DNA of 64,000 nt from Effrenium voratum (GCA_963377175.1 CAUJNA010002846.1:31001-95000), one strand, 5' to 3'; positions 43,721 to 53,990 are shown, counted from the stretch's first letter. Notes: generated from the letters alone by a model not told the origin. Numbers and translations are program-made.

Positions 43721-43818
43721 CAAAGAAAACGGGTATCCAGACAATGGAAATGGCGGGCGCAAAGAAGCCCAAATCGAAGGACTTTTTTGAAAGGGTGCTG
43801 GAGAAGATCGATTTGTTT
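43721..43818 (-). CDS. Exon upstream of introner D1
   Basis: Minus frame SIFSSTLSKKSFDLGFFAP, AISIVWIPVFF, then G split across D1 into 43493-43632. The hydrophobic run may be a membrane segment. Upstream end unresolved. Confidence 0.5.
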
Positions 43819-43861
43819 AACAAACATAGGAGTCTGGAGTGAACCATTGATTGTTTTTACG

Positions 43862-43975
43862 GTCATATGCCTATGGGTCGAAAGCCCGGTTGGGTCCCAG
43901 TGAGCATCCCAGTCCACCCACTAAAATGAATTCACCCACCCCCAAGTTGGGTTTGACCCACAGCCATATCGTTCA
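43862..43975 (+). repeat. Family G repeat
   Basis: CCTATGGGTCGAAAGCCCGG and GGGTTTGACCCACAGCCAT. Confidence 0.6.
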
Positions 43976-44912
43976 TCCAGAATCGCCGTTCAGCCAACCG
44001 CCTTCCCCTGCTCTCCCAGGTGCGATTCGGTCAGGCTATGGTCAGACCACCAGCCTCACGCACCAGCGAGTGCAAACACGGCTCCGGTCGTGGAAGGGCG
44101 AGCGGTGGGGGTCGAACCAAACCGAAGACACTCGTAAGGTTCACTAGATATGAACCGGATTTTCAAGAAGCATCTGGTCATGACCTTGAACAGCGGTTGC
44201 ATTTTGACCTGAATGCGACAAATGCATGCTGCAAAGCGCCCCATTTCAAACTCGCTCCAACCCGCAACGAGTCAACTGCAATTGCCTGAATCCTTCCCAG
44301 TATGGATGCTTTTTCTAACATATTCCATTCTACGATGTTGAGCAGGGCCAGGGAGAAGACACCAGCCCCTTTCGGAAGTGTCTACGCTTGGAACCCTCCT
44401 CTTCAAAATAGTGGTCCCCTAGAATGGTTGGTTTTCTTGTGGTTTCCCTATAGTTCCCAACCAAACTGGGGTCCACCATTTTGAGAAGCACTCATAATCA
44501 TGTTGTCTGAACTACATGGACAATTAACACGTGAGACAAAATCAAACGGGACCCCAGGAATGGTCATGCTGGTCACAGAGAAAAAAAACAAAAAATACAC
44601 AAAAACATCCGGCGGTGTGGCAGGTCCAGCAGCGGTGCAAAGCAGTTCGGTGGGCGTCTCTGGTTCCAAGTAGGTTTTGTTCTTTTGGTAAAGGGAATCT
44701 GCCACTGCCCCTTTCTTTTCAACGGGACTTACGGCAAGCAAATGGGTGTTAGGCAGGATTCAACGTTGCTTCGGGGACTCATTGGGAGAAGCCAATTGGC
44801 ACCGAACGAAGGGGTCGGTAGCTCTGACTCTCCGCATCGATTTCGGCCAAATAAAATGGCGTTGCGGAGTCAACCACAGGGATTCCTGATTTTCGTTTGG
44901 TAAATGAGGGGT

Positions 44913-45010
44913 TGATCAATATTCCTGGCCCCAAATCACCAGGGTCACTTTTCCCATGTGAAATATCATCCAATGGGCATCCCATGTAAAGGACCTGTTG
45001 ACCAACCCTC
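44913..45010 (+). repeat. Family H repeat
   Basis: GGTTGATCAATATTCCTGG and GACCTGTTGACCAACCCTC. Confidence 0.5.
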
Positions 45011-45016
45011 AAATGA

Positions 45017-45137
45017 TACTGTGGATGGACGAAATCCATTTCGCGCCACCGAAGACACCCTGACATAATGATTCGCCTGAGAAAGCCAACAAACCTTACG
45101 GTTTCAACCACGGTTTCAAACGGTGCGATTTGGCTGT
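45017..45137. mobile_element. Family B MITE, copy B9
   Basis: TACTGTGGATGGACGAAATC; the other end has decayed to GATTTGGCTGTGG. Confidence 0.6.
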
Positions 45138-45259
45138 GGCTCAAGAAACCGGTACCAAAATGGCTTGCCCTGGTAAGTGGAAACATGGACCAAAACCCGC
45201 GGTTTGCCCCTCCTGTTTAATTTTGAGCCACTGAAATTTCGTGGGATTTCGCCACCCAC

Positions 45260-45321
45260 CAGTAGCTTCGCCGAGAAGGGCAGCTCGGCTCGGCCTCTTC
45301 CCTGCAGCTGGCTCCAGCAGT
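45260..45321 (-). CDS. Small GC3-rich exon
   Basis: Minus strand between CACGTTAG and GTGGGTGG: LLEPAAGKRPSRAALLGEA. Confidence 0.45.
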
Positions 45322-46089
45322 CTAACGTGAGATCCGCGGATCAGAATCTTTGAAGCTCCATGAAAAACGGAAGGGGAGTAATCAACCAGCAGCCAGGTTT
45401 CGGATCGGAATTTTTCAGGGGGAATCCCCTGTTTGGGGATGGATCAACTGTTTTGGGTTCCTTCCGATCAGTTGGCTTCCGGAAGGTTTTCGCTTGTGAC
45501 TCGCAGTCTGCGACTCGGGGAAGGATTTGTCACAGTGAAGCTAGTTGGCTTGGGGGGTGCAGCTCGTGGTGGGATTGTGGACATTTCCCACAGAGCAATG
45601 TCAAAAAAAACATCAGCACCGAGAAACGGGTTTGAAAACAAACACAAGCAGCAAACGGCTTAGCTAAATATGGTGTCTCAAAATTGGGGACTTTTCGGGA
45701 AAACCATGTTTCCCATAAAACCGCCATACCCAAAGCGCTCCTCATTTTGAGAACCCATATCCTGCATCGAAAAAGTCTCTGCACTTTCTGGTTCCAAGTG
45801 ACACTTGTGGGATGTGTCATTTGAAACTCGCGAGGTCTAGGGGTATGGCTGGAACCACCAAGAAACCAAGGTAAACGACCCTTGTTGCGAACCCAGGGCG
45901 GAGACCCGAGTTCACCAGATAGAACACTTGACATAAAACAAAGAAGACACTTGGCAACAAAGCTGAACAAGTTTGGAAACTCAATTTTGAAATTCTGTAC
46001 CAGTTGCGTGACCCAAAGGGTAGAACAAAGTAGGGCCACTTCTTTTTGGGTTCATTCCAGATGAGAAACCAACACCCATTTCAGTGGGC

Positions 46090-46189
46090 GAAGATGTCTC
46101 CACTGGCTCGGCGGTCTCATCCTCCCCTCTGAAACCGGACGCCGAACTTCGATTCACGTTGCCCAGCCCAGCTTTTGGATCGACCAAAG
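46090..46189 (-). CDS. Exon-like segment, acidic
   Basis: Minus strand after TTTGGGTTCCCAG: LVDPKAGLGNVNRSSASGF, RGEDETAEPVETSSPTEMG. The antisense plus frame (46085-46219) has CATTTCAG and GTCACT ends, so the strand is not certain. Confidence 0.4.
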
Positions 46190-46223
46190 CTGGGAACCCA
46201 AAAAGGGGAAAACTCAAAGGTCA

Positions 46224-46456
46224 CTTCGACCCCTGGGGGGAAAAAAAAAAAACATACGGTGGATGGTTGCGAAATCCATTTCGCACCAAAGAAACCCTGG
46301 AATCATGATTCCCCTGTAAATACCAACAAGCAATGGTTTCCCATGGTTTCAAAGTGGTGCAGGATTTCGTCCATCCACAGCATTTTCCAGTAGTTCTGGA
46401 TGGATTCCCTTTGAACCCAAAAAGGGAAAATAACACATATCCTGACGCAAATGGAA
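46224..46456 (-). mobile_element. Introner C10 with MITE B10 nested
   Basis: The C core is interrupted after AACATA by B10 (46255-46382) and resumes at TTTTCCAGTAG. Confidence 0.65.
46255..46382. mobile_element. Family B MITE, copy B10
   Basis: GGTGGATGGTTGCGAAATCC to TTTCGTCCATCCACAG. Confidence 0.75.
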
Positions 46457-46484
46457 ACAAAGGTCAAATCGATTCGGTGGATTC

Positions 46485-46600
46485 GCTTTGGAGCAAGCAT
46501 CGTTCTTTCAAAAACCAGCCATTTCCCAAAGCTTTTTGGTGGTTTTCTAGAAATATTCGGATCCCCGGGTTCAGAATGGAAATGGAAGTTACTCCTAGAA
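46485..46600 (-). repeat. Family E repeat
   Basis: GCATCGTTCTTTCAAAAACC and GGAAGTTACTCCTAGAA. Confidence 0.5.
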
Positions 46601-46679
46601 AACAGCACTTGGTCGAACATAGGGTCTCCCCCTTGTTCAACAAAAACGGTGGAATCCACAGGGCAATGGGAAGCAATCA

Positions 46680-46795
46680 GGACCCCTGCCTCGATTATGC
46701 GGCCTTGCAGGAGGAGGTGGACCGAGCAGCCTGCACCGTTGACCTCGGTTGGATCGGTGGAATGGGAGCCCTGAGTGCAGCCATCCTATTCTCGG
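46680..46795. CDS. Coding-like block beside introner D2, strand ambiguous
   Basis: Plus: DYAALQEEVDRAACTVDLG, WIGGMGALSAAILFS. Minus, starting right after AATTGCAG of D2: GFADFATENRMAALRAPIP, PIQPRSTVQAARSTSS. The introner's orientation favours minus. Confidence 0.4.
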
Positions 46796-46799
46796 TGGC

Positions 46800-47040
46800 G
46801 AAATCTGCGAAGCCCTGCAATTAGGTGACGAACTTTTAGTGGTTTAATACTGTGGATGGACGAAATCCGTTTCGCACCACCTAAGAAACCTCGGGAATCA
46901 TGATTCCCCTGTAAATACCAACAAACAATGGTCCTCCATTGTTTCTTGGGTGGTGCAGGATTTTGTCCATCCACAGTATGGAAAACCATTAGTTGGCACA
47001 AAGTTAAAGTCCTAACATCCACGCAAAATGCATCAAAGAA
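46800..47040 (-). mobile_element. Introner D2 with MITE B11 nested
   Basis: D sequence AACTTTTAGTGGTTTAA, then B11, then GGAAAACCATTAGTTGGCAC. Removing B11 restores the D1 order, so the insertion at TA is clear. The donor position reads AT, not GT. Confidence 0.65.
46848..46979. mobile_element. Family B MITE, copy B11
   Basis: TACTGTGGATGGACGAAATC to TTGTCCATCCACAGTA, inserted at a TA of D2. Confidence 0.85.
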
Positions 47041-47152
47041 TAGGAGGGTGAGGGGACCTAAAAGTGGTCTGAATCACCACAAGAATCGAAATGGACACCC
47101 CCCCTCTCCCAATCACACCCACACAACACCCCCCGCTAAAAACGCCCCTGCT

Positions 47153-47413
47153 TCAAGAACTCGCAACACAAGCCAGCGATTCGAACCTCTCTCCAAAAAT
47201 TGCAAATCGCCGCACATCTTGTGCGTATTCTTCCTTTTGCGAGGGACGCCTTGTTAGGTTGCTTGCCAAGGAATTCAAACGGAACCAACCCTGTTGAGCC
47301 ATATCCCGCGAAAATATGGAGCAATTATCAGCGCTTGCAGCCATGCTGGCCATCAGATCTGGGACCCTCCAAGTAAACCGCATCAGGAGAGTTTCGAGCT
47401 CTTCCACCCACAT
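47153..47413 (-). CDS. Terminal exon, 86 codons
   Basis: Minus strand after GACGAATGCAG. Reads MWVEELETLLMRFTWRVPD, LMASMAASADNCSIFSRDM, AQQGWFRLNSLASNLTRRP, SQKEEYAQDVRRFAIFGER, stop at 47153. Amphipathic and evenly charged. Joins 47524-47744 in phase 0. Family unknown. Confidence 0.6.
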   Translation of the reverse strand: MWVEELETLLMRFTWRVPDLMASMAASADNCSIFSRDMAQQGWFRLNSLASNLTRRPSQKEEYAQDVRRFAIFGERFESLACVASS

Positions 47414-47523
47414 CTGCATTCGTCAACCATAAGTCCAAAGCCCGAAATTCTCGGGTCACTATGAATATTGCATGAGACCTTGCAAGTTTGGGGCAAGGTG
47501 AGTGAAACAACCCCAACTCAGAC

Positions 47524-47744
47524 TTTGAACAAGTCGCACTCGTGCGCCAAGAAAAACAACAGAGATCCAGTCTCTGAAAGAGACCTAGACATCTGCTTGT
47601 TCTTTTCAAGCACCTGTCTTTTGCCTTTGCTTCTCTTAGGGAGCTGTTGAGGTTGGTTTTCAGGAACCAACCCAGCGGTTTTTTTCCACAGGGCCATTGC
47701 ACCGGGGTGGGATCCATCTCTGGCCCACGTCACTTTCTCATTTC
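47524..47744 (-). CDS. Exon upstream of 47153-47413
   Basis: Minus strand after TTTGGTTGCCCATAG. Reads NEKVTWARDGSHPGAMALW, KKTAGLVPENQPQQLPKRS, KGKRQVLEKNKQMSRSLSE, TGSLLFFLAHECDLFK, then GTCTGA. The 110-nt intron 47414-47523 contains none of the repeat families. Confidence 0.55.
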
Positions 47745-48138
47745 CTATGGGCAACCAAAGACCCAAAAACTTTTCGACCGGTCAAATGGTCCAAACACAA
47801 AAGTAGAATGCCCAGGAGCTTAGGAACTGAGTTCTGCGAGTTTTAACGGGGGTCAAAGGGGATGACACCAAAGATTCATATGTGGTTGCAATTGTGGAAA
47901 GAGGATGACATGCACCAAAACAAGAAAGCACACGCAAAAAACATGTGCAACATCTACATTGTACTTTCACCCTCTGGGCTTTTCGAGAAACGCCGGCCTG
48001 TGGACTCGTTGCGCACAAAATGCACCACCCCCCTTGTTGGCATACCGATCATGGGAGCGCCAAGATCGGCTGAGCCACCAGAGAGAAGGGGCTTTGGCTT
48101 CTTTTTGCATTAGCCCGGCCACAAGCAATGGGGGTTAC

Positions 48139-48286
48139 TCTCCCAAGCAAACAGAGGGGCTCTCTCTGATTCTGGTTTTGCAATCCCAGAAGGCCTTCTC
48201 GCAAACGTATTCCCCTGTTGCCAGGAAGTTCTCTGCCCTTGTGGGAGACCCATCACTCAATTGTCGATGTTCATAACTCGTATAGA
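48139..48286 (-). CDS. Exon 3 of an introner-split gene
   Basis: Follows CCTAG of A6 and ends before GTAACC. Reads YTSYEHRQLSDGSPTRAEN, FLATGEYVCEKAFWDCKTR, IRESPSVCLG. In frame with the 26-nt exon at 48399-48424. Family unknown. Confidence 0.65.
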
Positions 48287-48398
48287 CTAGGTCCTGCAGT
48301 AGAGAGGTTAGAATAAGAATGCCCTTTTTCCTTTTTTTGTCTGTGTTAGTAGGGGGAACCAAAACCCCAAAAAAGGTAAAAGGGCTCTACTGGGGGAC
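48287..48398 (-). mobile_element. Introner family A, copy A6, inferred intron
   Basis: 112 nt; minus strand GTCCCCCAGTAGAGCCC ... TTCTAACCTCTCTACTGCAG then GACCTAG. Flanked by inverted 9-bp sequences CGTATAGAC/GTCTATACG. Confidence 0.75.
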
Positions 48399-48424
48399 CC
48401 AGTCTATACGGCAGGAGAAATCTA
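48399..48424 (-). CDS. 26-nt exon between two introners
   Basis: Completes a codon of exon 1, encodes RFLLPYRL, and leaves one base for exon 3. Confidence 0.6.
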
Positions 48425-48525
48425 CTAGGTCCTCCAGAGAGGTTAGAATAAGGGTACCATCTTTCGTTTTTGTCTGTTTTAGTAGGGGAACCCTCCCCCA
48501 AAACCCGAGGAGGGCACTAGTGGAC
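48425..48525 (-). mobile_element. Introner family A, copy A7, inferred intron
   Basis: 101 nt; GTCCACTAGTGCCC ... TTCTAACCTCTCTGGAGGACC then TAG. Flanks form a perfect 19-bp inverted repeat, GGAGAAATCTACTAGGTCC. Confidence 0.75.
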
Positions 48526-48611
48526 CTAGTAGATTTCTCCCGTGGCTTAGTCAATTCGGACCCCCGGCGACAGCAACGTGGGATGGCGGCTGCGATCCTG
48601 GCATGGGAGGG
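48526..48611 (-). CDS. Exon 1 of an introner-split gene
   Basis: Minus strand after GGCCATAG. Reads PSHARIAAAIPRCCRRGSE, LTKPREKST, with two bases carried into the next exon across A7. Confidence 0.6.
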
Positions 48612-49750
48612 CTATGGCCGTCAACGGTCCAAAAGGCCCCGAAAAACAAATACGAAGGCTGCAATGGATCTTTTTGGTTCTGGCTCTAAACCAGTACCCG
48701 AACCCTAGCCTTACATGTAAGATGGTTTTGGAGGAGACCCCAGAAACAACCTTCGCTGGTTGATGCGGTGAATATTCCCCGTCTGTCGGTGAAGGGCATA
48801 GCTTGTGAAGAAACACGTGTGGTTCATATGCTTAGTTACCAGCATATTGGTATGTGCTTACTTGGCGACCCTTTGGCAAGCATCAAACATACATTGGGGG
48901 CTGCAAACAAACGCTGGAGGAGATTTCAACCAACTCAGCCAAGAAAATTCAAAACAGCAAAGAGGTGTTTTCCCCCTTGTGTTTTCCTTCACCGCATTTG
49001 GGGCTCCCGAAAGCAAAAGACTCGCAAACTGTGGGTGAACCTCAGCGCAAAGTTTGGTGGAGAAAGGTTCGAAAAGGACGGCAACAAACATAGGTGGCCT
49101 TTTGGAAAAATAGATGGCCCTGGTATATAGAATAAACCCCATCTAAACCAGGGGAACCCATCTATTTTTAAAGCAAACCAACCAAAAAGGACGCCTATGG
49201 CCACAAATTGCTCCGGGTCTTGGCTCACTAGGTGAGACCATGTCCCTTTGACCAATCTACGAAGCCAGTCCAAGGACGGCTCACAGTGCTCTGACAAATC
49301 CCCATGGTAACTCTGGAAAATTTCGACCCCAGTTTGTTCATGGAGGGGTGCTTCTCCCTGGGTTTAGTGGTTGGAATCAGACCACTAGAGGCTCCAAAAA
49401 CCATTGAAAAATCGGGGTCAACTTGACAGCAATGGGGGGTTCATATAACCACCATCTTTCACCTATGGATTTCATCATCTCAAGCGGGTCAACCGTTTTC
49501 ACTTTACGCAGAATCAATGCTCACATGCCCCAGTGACCAGGGGGAAAAAAGGTATCTTTTTTTGATTGGTTGAGTTTAAAGGGAACCCTTCCCCAAACAA
49601 AAAGGAAACAACGGGCACCACTGCGCAGGCAACTGGGAGGGCAAAAAATGCCAGCCTTGGCGTCAAGCTCCTCGCGGGATCGGAGTTGTGAACATGCGAG
49701 CCACCCACTGACGGCTTGCTGGTGGGAAAAAATGGTCATGGCACGCAACC

Positions 49751-49875
49751 AATGTGGCCATGGGTCAAAAGCCCGGTTATCCCCCAGTGAACATCCCAAT
49801 CTCCACAAAAATAGACCAAAATGGGTGGTGCACCTGCCCCAAAGTGGTACCACTGGTTTTGACCCACAGCCATGT
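49751..49875 (+). repeat. Family G repeat, best copy
   Basis: Inverted ends GGCCATGGGTCAAAA and TTTTGACCCACAGCCAT; interior CCCCAGTGAACATCCCAAT. Confidence 0.7.
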
Positions 49876-50063
49876 GAATCTTAGGAACCCAAAAGGAGGA
49901 CCCAAGAAATCCCAACTCATCCCACTAGTCCGAACTGAATTCCCTGAGCATGGCGCAACATCACGCCAAAACGACAAGCCCCTTGCACAGCGAGGGATGG
50001 TTGAGAAAACTTGAAGGTCCCATCATTGTACCGTGCTTCATGTCTTGTCCTTGCACTATGTAG

Positions 50064-50967
50064 GGAATCCCTTCCTTGTGTATGGTCAAAACTTCTAAAC
50101 AACGAATTCCGCAGGCTTGTCTCACTGAAAGCTGACAGGAGTGCGATGGAAGCGGCTAATGAGAGTGACAACCACAAGCCGCGGAAAACTACAGGGGTTC
50201 GACGCCCCACACCATCCGAGGCTCGGCAGACTCTTGCAGATATCGAAGAATCAATTGCAATCTCAACAACTAATCGTGGCTGGTTTTTTGAAGCCGCGGC
50301 TAAATCAGTGCCAACCACGTGGTGAGTGTTAGGGTTTGAAGTTGCGGCGTGACGTTATGATCAACAAAACACCATTTGCTAACAAGGCTGGTGATCCAAG
50401 TAAGACCCGCCCCCATTGCAGGTTGCATGCTAGTGCAGCACTAGAATGGGGGTGTCTTTTTTCAGGACCCCCTCCCCCAAAATGGTGGTTTTTGTTTTGG
50501 TTGCCCGTCAGAACCACCAAAAAAGGGTACCCTTCAAACGCGGGTTGTGAGAGGCTGAGGGTATGACGCCCCCCAACAGACACATGGACAAAAATCCATT
50601 TGGTAGGTAGATTATTCAAATTGTCCCAACCTGTGCAGGATTTTGTCCACTGAATCTAGCAGCCTTAAGACATCCCTGCGTGGCTTCCTGCAGAAATCAA
50701 CGGCTAGGGCTCCGTCGCAAAGGGTTGCCGCACACCCTGGAACAAGAGCAGACATAGCTTTTCCGATGTCTTCTATGGAGGTTGAAGCCATGCAAAACCC
50801 ATGCGAAGGCCAAAACTTCCAACGAGCGTAAACCAACGAGCGCTTTTGCATGTCCTCAGAAAGCTACAGAAATCTCAGGAACTTACCATCCACCAAGAGC
50901 AAGGGCTTTCTTGCAGGACTTTCTCCAGCTTGTCTTAGACATCTACCCTTCCCACGGCGGACTTTGA
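50064..50967 (+). CDS. Multi-exon gene model, strand contested
   Basis: Plus-strand exons 50064-50321, 50639-50780 and 50860-50967 join in phase (donors GTGAGT and GTTGAA; acceptors CAACCTGTGCAG and TGTCCTCAG). They read NHKPRKTTGVRRPTPSEAR, SLRGFLQKSTARAPSQRV, ARAFLQDFLQLVLDIYPSH, then a stop. The minus strand competes: exons 50887-50955 and 50631-50772 (GTAAGT donor, CCATAG acceptor) read PLLLVDEDIGKAMSALVPG. Plus is slightly preferred because the exons at 51.2-52.9 kb are on that strand. Confidence 0.4.
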
Positions 50968-51219
50968 TTCAAAGCCACGGTTCGTTTCGCGAGCCTCCCG
51001 CGTCCCAAGCCCTCAGTTCGCATTTGGTGGCCATGGCAAGAAGACATTGGCCTTGACTGCGTGACATGGCCCTGTGTCCGCCTTTACCCCGTCTATACCC
51101 GCTTAGACCTCTCTAGGTTTTTAGCCAGTTTAGGGTATTGCCGCACTCAACAGCGACAGCTGGGTTCCGAGGTTTCCGTTCGGGTTGGCCACTAACGGAA
51201 GTTGCCCCCGCGATTTCAG

Positions 51220-51405
51220 GAAATCTCAATTCGCCAACATGACATTCGTCCTTTCAGGAGTGGCTCCGAAAGGCTCCCCAAGGCAAATTGTGGCAGCTCC
51301 GCAACGGCTCCCTGCCACCAACTAGTTACCCTGTCCACCATGGAGACCAATGGCGGCTTCCATGACGATGTGGACAGGGAACATCACGCTTCCAAGGATC
51401 CATGA
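51220..51405 (+). CDS. Exon candidate
   Basis: After CCGCGATTTCAG: EISIRQHDIRPFRSGSERL, PKANCGSSATAPCHQLVT, TMETNGGFHDDVDREHHA. The donor is not fixed and the frame stops at 51405. Confidence 0.45.
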   Translation, partial: EISIRQHDIRPFRSGSERLPKANCGSSATAPCHQLVTLSTMETNGGFHDDVDREHHASKDP

Positions 51406-51423
51406 CTTCGGCCAAGCTTCCAG

Positions 51424-51560
51424 TTTATATTTTCAACGACTCGGAATCACTCGACTTCCCCGATAAACAAGTTGGGGGAGACCTACCGATGAGTCGCAAG
51501 GGCCAAAGTTACTTCGGCAAGAGCCATGTTGGGCCCCAAATGGGTGCCCTCGGCCATCAG
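51424..51560 (+). CDS. 45-codon exon with strong splice sites
   Basis: After GCCAAGCTTCCAG, before GTGAGA. Reads YIFNDSESLDFPDKQVGGD, LPMSRKGQSYFGKSHVGPQ. Family unknown. Confidence 0.6.
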
Positions 51561-51799
51561 GTGAGAAAAAGGTTTACATCCTGTAACACCAGGTGAATGT
51601 ATGCCAACATTTCCACAGCCTGCAGGATTTCGCTTCACAGCCAAAAGGAGCCCCAGGGCCCCAGGGCCTGAAGCTGGACCCAAAGTGAGAACTTCTCACC
51701 TGGAGGCTCATGTTGGCATTCACAACTCATATCTTGGTTGACGTTGGGTTTGGGGAGCAAAAACAAATAAATTTTGAGCAGCTAAGTAGTTGGATTTCA

Positions 51800-51856
51800 G
51801 CCACTAAACCACCATAAGCAAAAATGTAAAAAATGTCTCCCAACAACAACCCATGA
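51800..51856. repeat. Family M repeat
   Basis: CCACTAAACCACCATAAGC and CTCCCAACAACAACCCATG. Confidence 0.55.
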
Positions 51857-52845
51857 TCTTGTGTCCGCAGTAAAAACTCTGCATGGCGGACTTCTGAGGC
51901 CCTGAGGGAGTCGTTTTTTTTTTTGCTTCTCTGATCCCATCCTCCAGTAATTATTCATGGAGAAAAACACATATATCACCGTTTGGTTGCTACATACTTG
52001 CCCGACTAGTGAGCAGTGGAGGAAGAAGGGTATCCATCTTTGTTACTTGACTTTCACGAGACTCACCCACTCTCAGCTTCCCTCTCATTGGTAATTTGGA
52101 TTGGTGGCTACCCTCTACAAGATCCAGGGGTTCCTTTCTCCCAAACCACCAATCTGGCTCCACACCAGCGAGTAGGTACCCTTTCAAATCCCGAAGCACC
52201 AAGTTTGGGTATCCACTGCTGCCCAGTGGCCATGAGGAAAAAAGTTGGCCTCCTTTTTTGGTTGGTTGACTTTTCTCAGGAATCGGAACCCACAACCCCC
52301 AAAACAGTCGAAGAAAGAAAGGGCGGAAGCTGGTTGCACCTGGGTCCCAAACCAGTCCCAAGAGGAAGCTGACACTCCGACCGGAAACCCTTCTGGAGTC
52401 CCCGGGATCGATCCGAACTTCCCACGCGAAGTTCCGCGAGCCCCGAGCGAGCCCTGAGCTCCTCCCGCAGGGCTTGCCGAACCATCTTCAGCTGCTCGTC
52501 GGAACTGGAACTCTCCTGAGACGAAGGGGCCAAGGGTGATCTTCACCCCAAAATCGACCGTGTCTCGACCCCAAAGTCGACCGGGTCTCGCTACAAGGTA
52601 ACAGAACCGAAAACTCGTCAAAACCTCAAGTCGCTAAAAATGAAGAGAACCAATAACACGCACCAACAACTCACCACCCTGAGGGGTACCCCCCCATGTC
52701 CAAGTCCCAAACCATTTCTACGGAAGCAGCCCGGAGCCAAGCACCAGCTGGAAAGTGAACACTTCGTCGGGGGAAAATGGAAGTTCTAGGCTAAGGGGTT
52801 CCCAGGACTCTCATCCCCAAAAATGTTTTTCTCTTCAACATGCAG

Positions 52846-52881
52846 GTTGAGGAAACTGGAACACTTTTGCAAAAGGCTAAG
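52846..52881 (+). CDS. 36-nt microexon
   Basis: TTTTTCTCTTCAACATGCAG before, GTGAGC after; phase 0 both ends: VEETGTLLQKAK. Confidence 0.5.
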
Positions 52882-52945
52882 GTGAGCCACATCTACCAAT
52901 TGGTGAAAAAAGAGTCTGCCTCTAACCTGACTTTTGAATTCGCAG

Positions 52946-53178
52946 AGCCAATGCTTGAAGAGAACGCCGTCTGCACAACCAGGACCCCCCCCAGCCTCCC
53001 AAGTCATTGGGCAACCATATACTTGGCATCAGGCTTCTTTGCCGCGGGAGAAGCCATGGGCATCGCCCACTTTTGCCGCGTTTGGGGCACCAAACATGGA
53101 CCGTTCTTCCGCGCACCATGCAAGAAAAACGAAAAATAAGGCCGCCGGGTGGACGGCTGAACTAGCCAAGGCGAATCC
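52946..53178 (+). CDS. Exon following the 36-nt microexon
   Basis: After GACTTTTGAATTCGCAG, phase 0: SQCLKRTPSAQPGPPPASQ, VIGQPYTWHQASLPREKPW, NMDRSSAHHARKTKNKA, AGWTAELAKANPT. MITE B12 begins at its 3' edge, so the true end is unknown. The alternative frame PMLEENAVCTTR is also open. Confidence 0.5.
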
Positions 53179-53313
53179 TACTGTGGATGGTTGCGAAATC
53201 CAGTTCGCACCACCTAAGAAACCCTGGAATGATTTGATTCCCCTGTAAATACCAACAAAGCATGGTTTGAACCATGGCTTCAACGTGGTGCGAACGGATT
53301 TCGTCCATCAGTA
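53179..53313. mobile_element. Family B MITE, copy B12
   Basis: TACTGTGGATGGTTGCGAAA to TTTCGTCCATCAGTA. Confidence 0.8.
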
Positions 53314-53544
53314 GGACTCTTGCGTGCAGAAAGAAGCCCTAGGGCGCCGATTGTACCAACCACTTTCGGATCGGTTCCCTGCTTAGATTCCCTTTGCCAC
53401 CTTTTGGGACCTTGAAACGTGGACCAAATCGGAAAAACCGAAGATCGATGGCAGGGGGGGCGTCTTACGTTTAATGTTGTACCCCTGCAGTACCGAACAC
53501 ATCCCAGTGCAGCGACCTGTGGCTGAGCTTGGTTTGAAGCGGTT

Positions 53545-53990
53545 TAGGGCTGGCTTGGAATGGTTTTTGCGGAAGGTGGGATTAGGGTTGCTTTAGGGTT
53601 GGCTTTCAGGATGCTGCATTTTCAGGCAGTCGCAAACAACATCATTCAGGGCAGGCTGAGTGGCCTGTTCCACATTGGTGTTGAGTGGTGTTTCCATTGT
53701 TGGTTTTGTCTAATGCGGGTTTCAGGAGTGTTCAGTGTTTCTCAGGGTTTTCAACAGCTACAACGGTTAGTCGGCTGAAGTTGCAAGGTGAGAAAAACAC
53801 TGCAAAGTGGTATATAGTGGTAAGAAACCTCAACTACAAAGATCAAGCGTGTAAGAAAGCGGACTCCGTCAGAGCACTTCGAGTGCTTCACAGCGTTCAT
53901 AGCAGGCGGGATGGTTGCAGTGGCTCAGCCACTCCGACACGAAGAACAATCCAGAAAGCGCGCAAGCAAACGCAACCCCTGAAAGCACTC
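53545..53990 (+). CDS. Weak coding-like block with TTAGGG-like start
   Basis: Begins in TTTAGGG/ATTAGGG-like repeats (53545-53600). From 53775 a plus frame reads GEKNTAKWYIVVRNLNYKD, KADSVRALRVLHSVHSRRD. Confidence 0.3.

Noticed and set aside
45530..46039. 169-codon minus-strand open frame
   Set aside because: Long, but no base bias or splice signals set it apart, and one such frame is expected by chance in this much sequence.
50631..50955. Minus-strand exon pair reading LLLVDEDIGKAMSALVPG
   Set aside because: Not fully rejected: splice sites and phase fit. It overlaps the plus-strand model at 50064-50967, which agrees with better plus exons downstream, so only one was listed as a feature.
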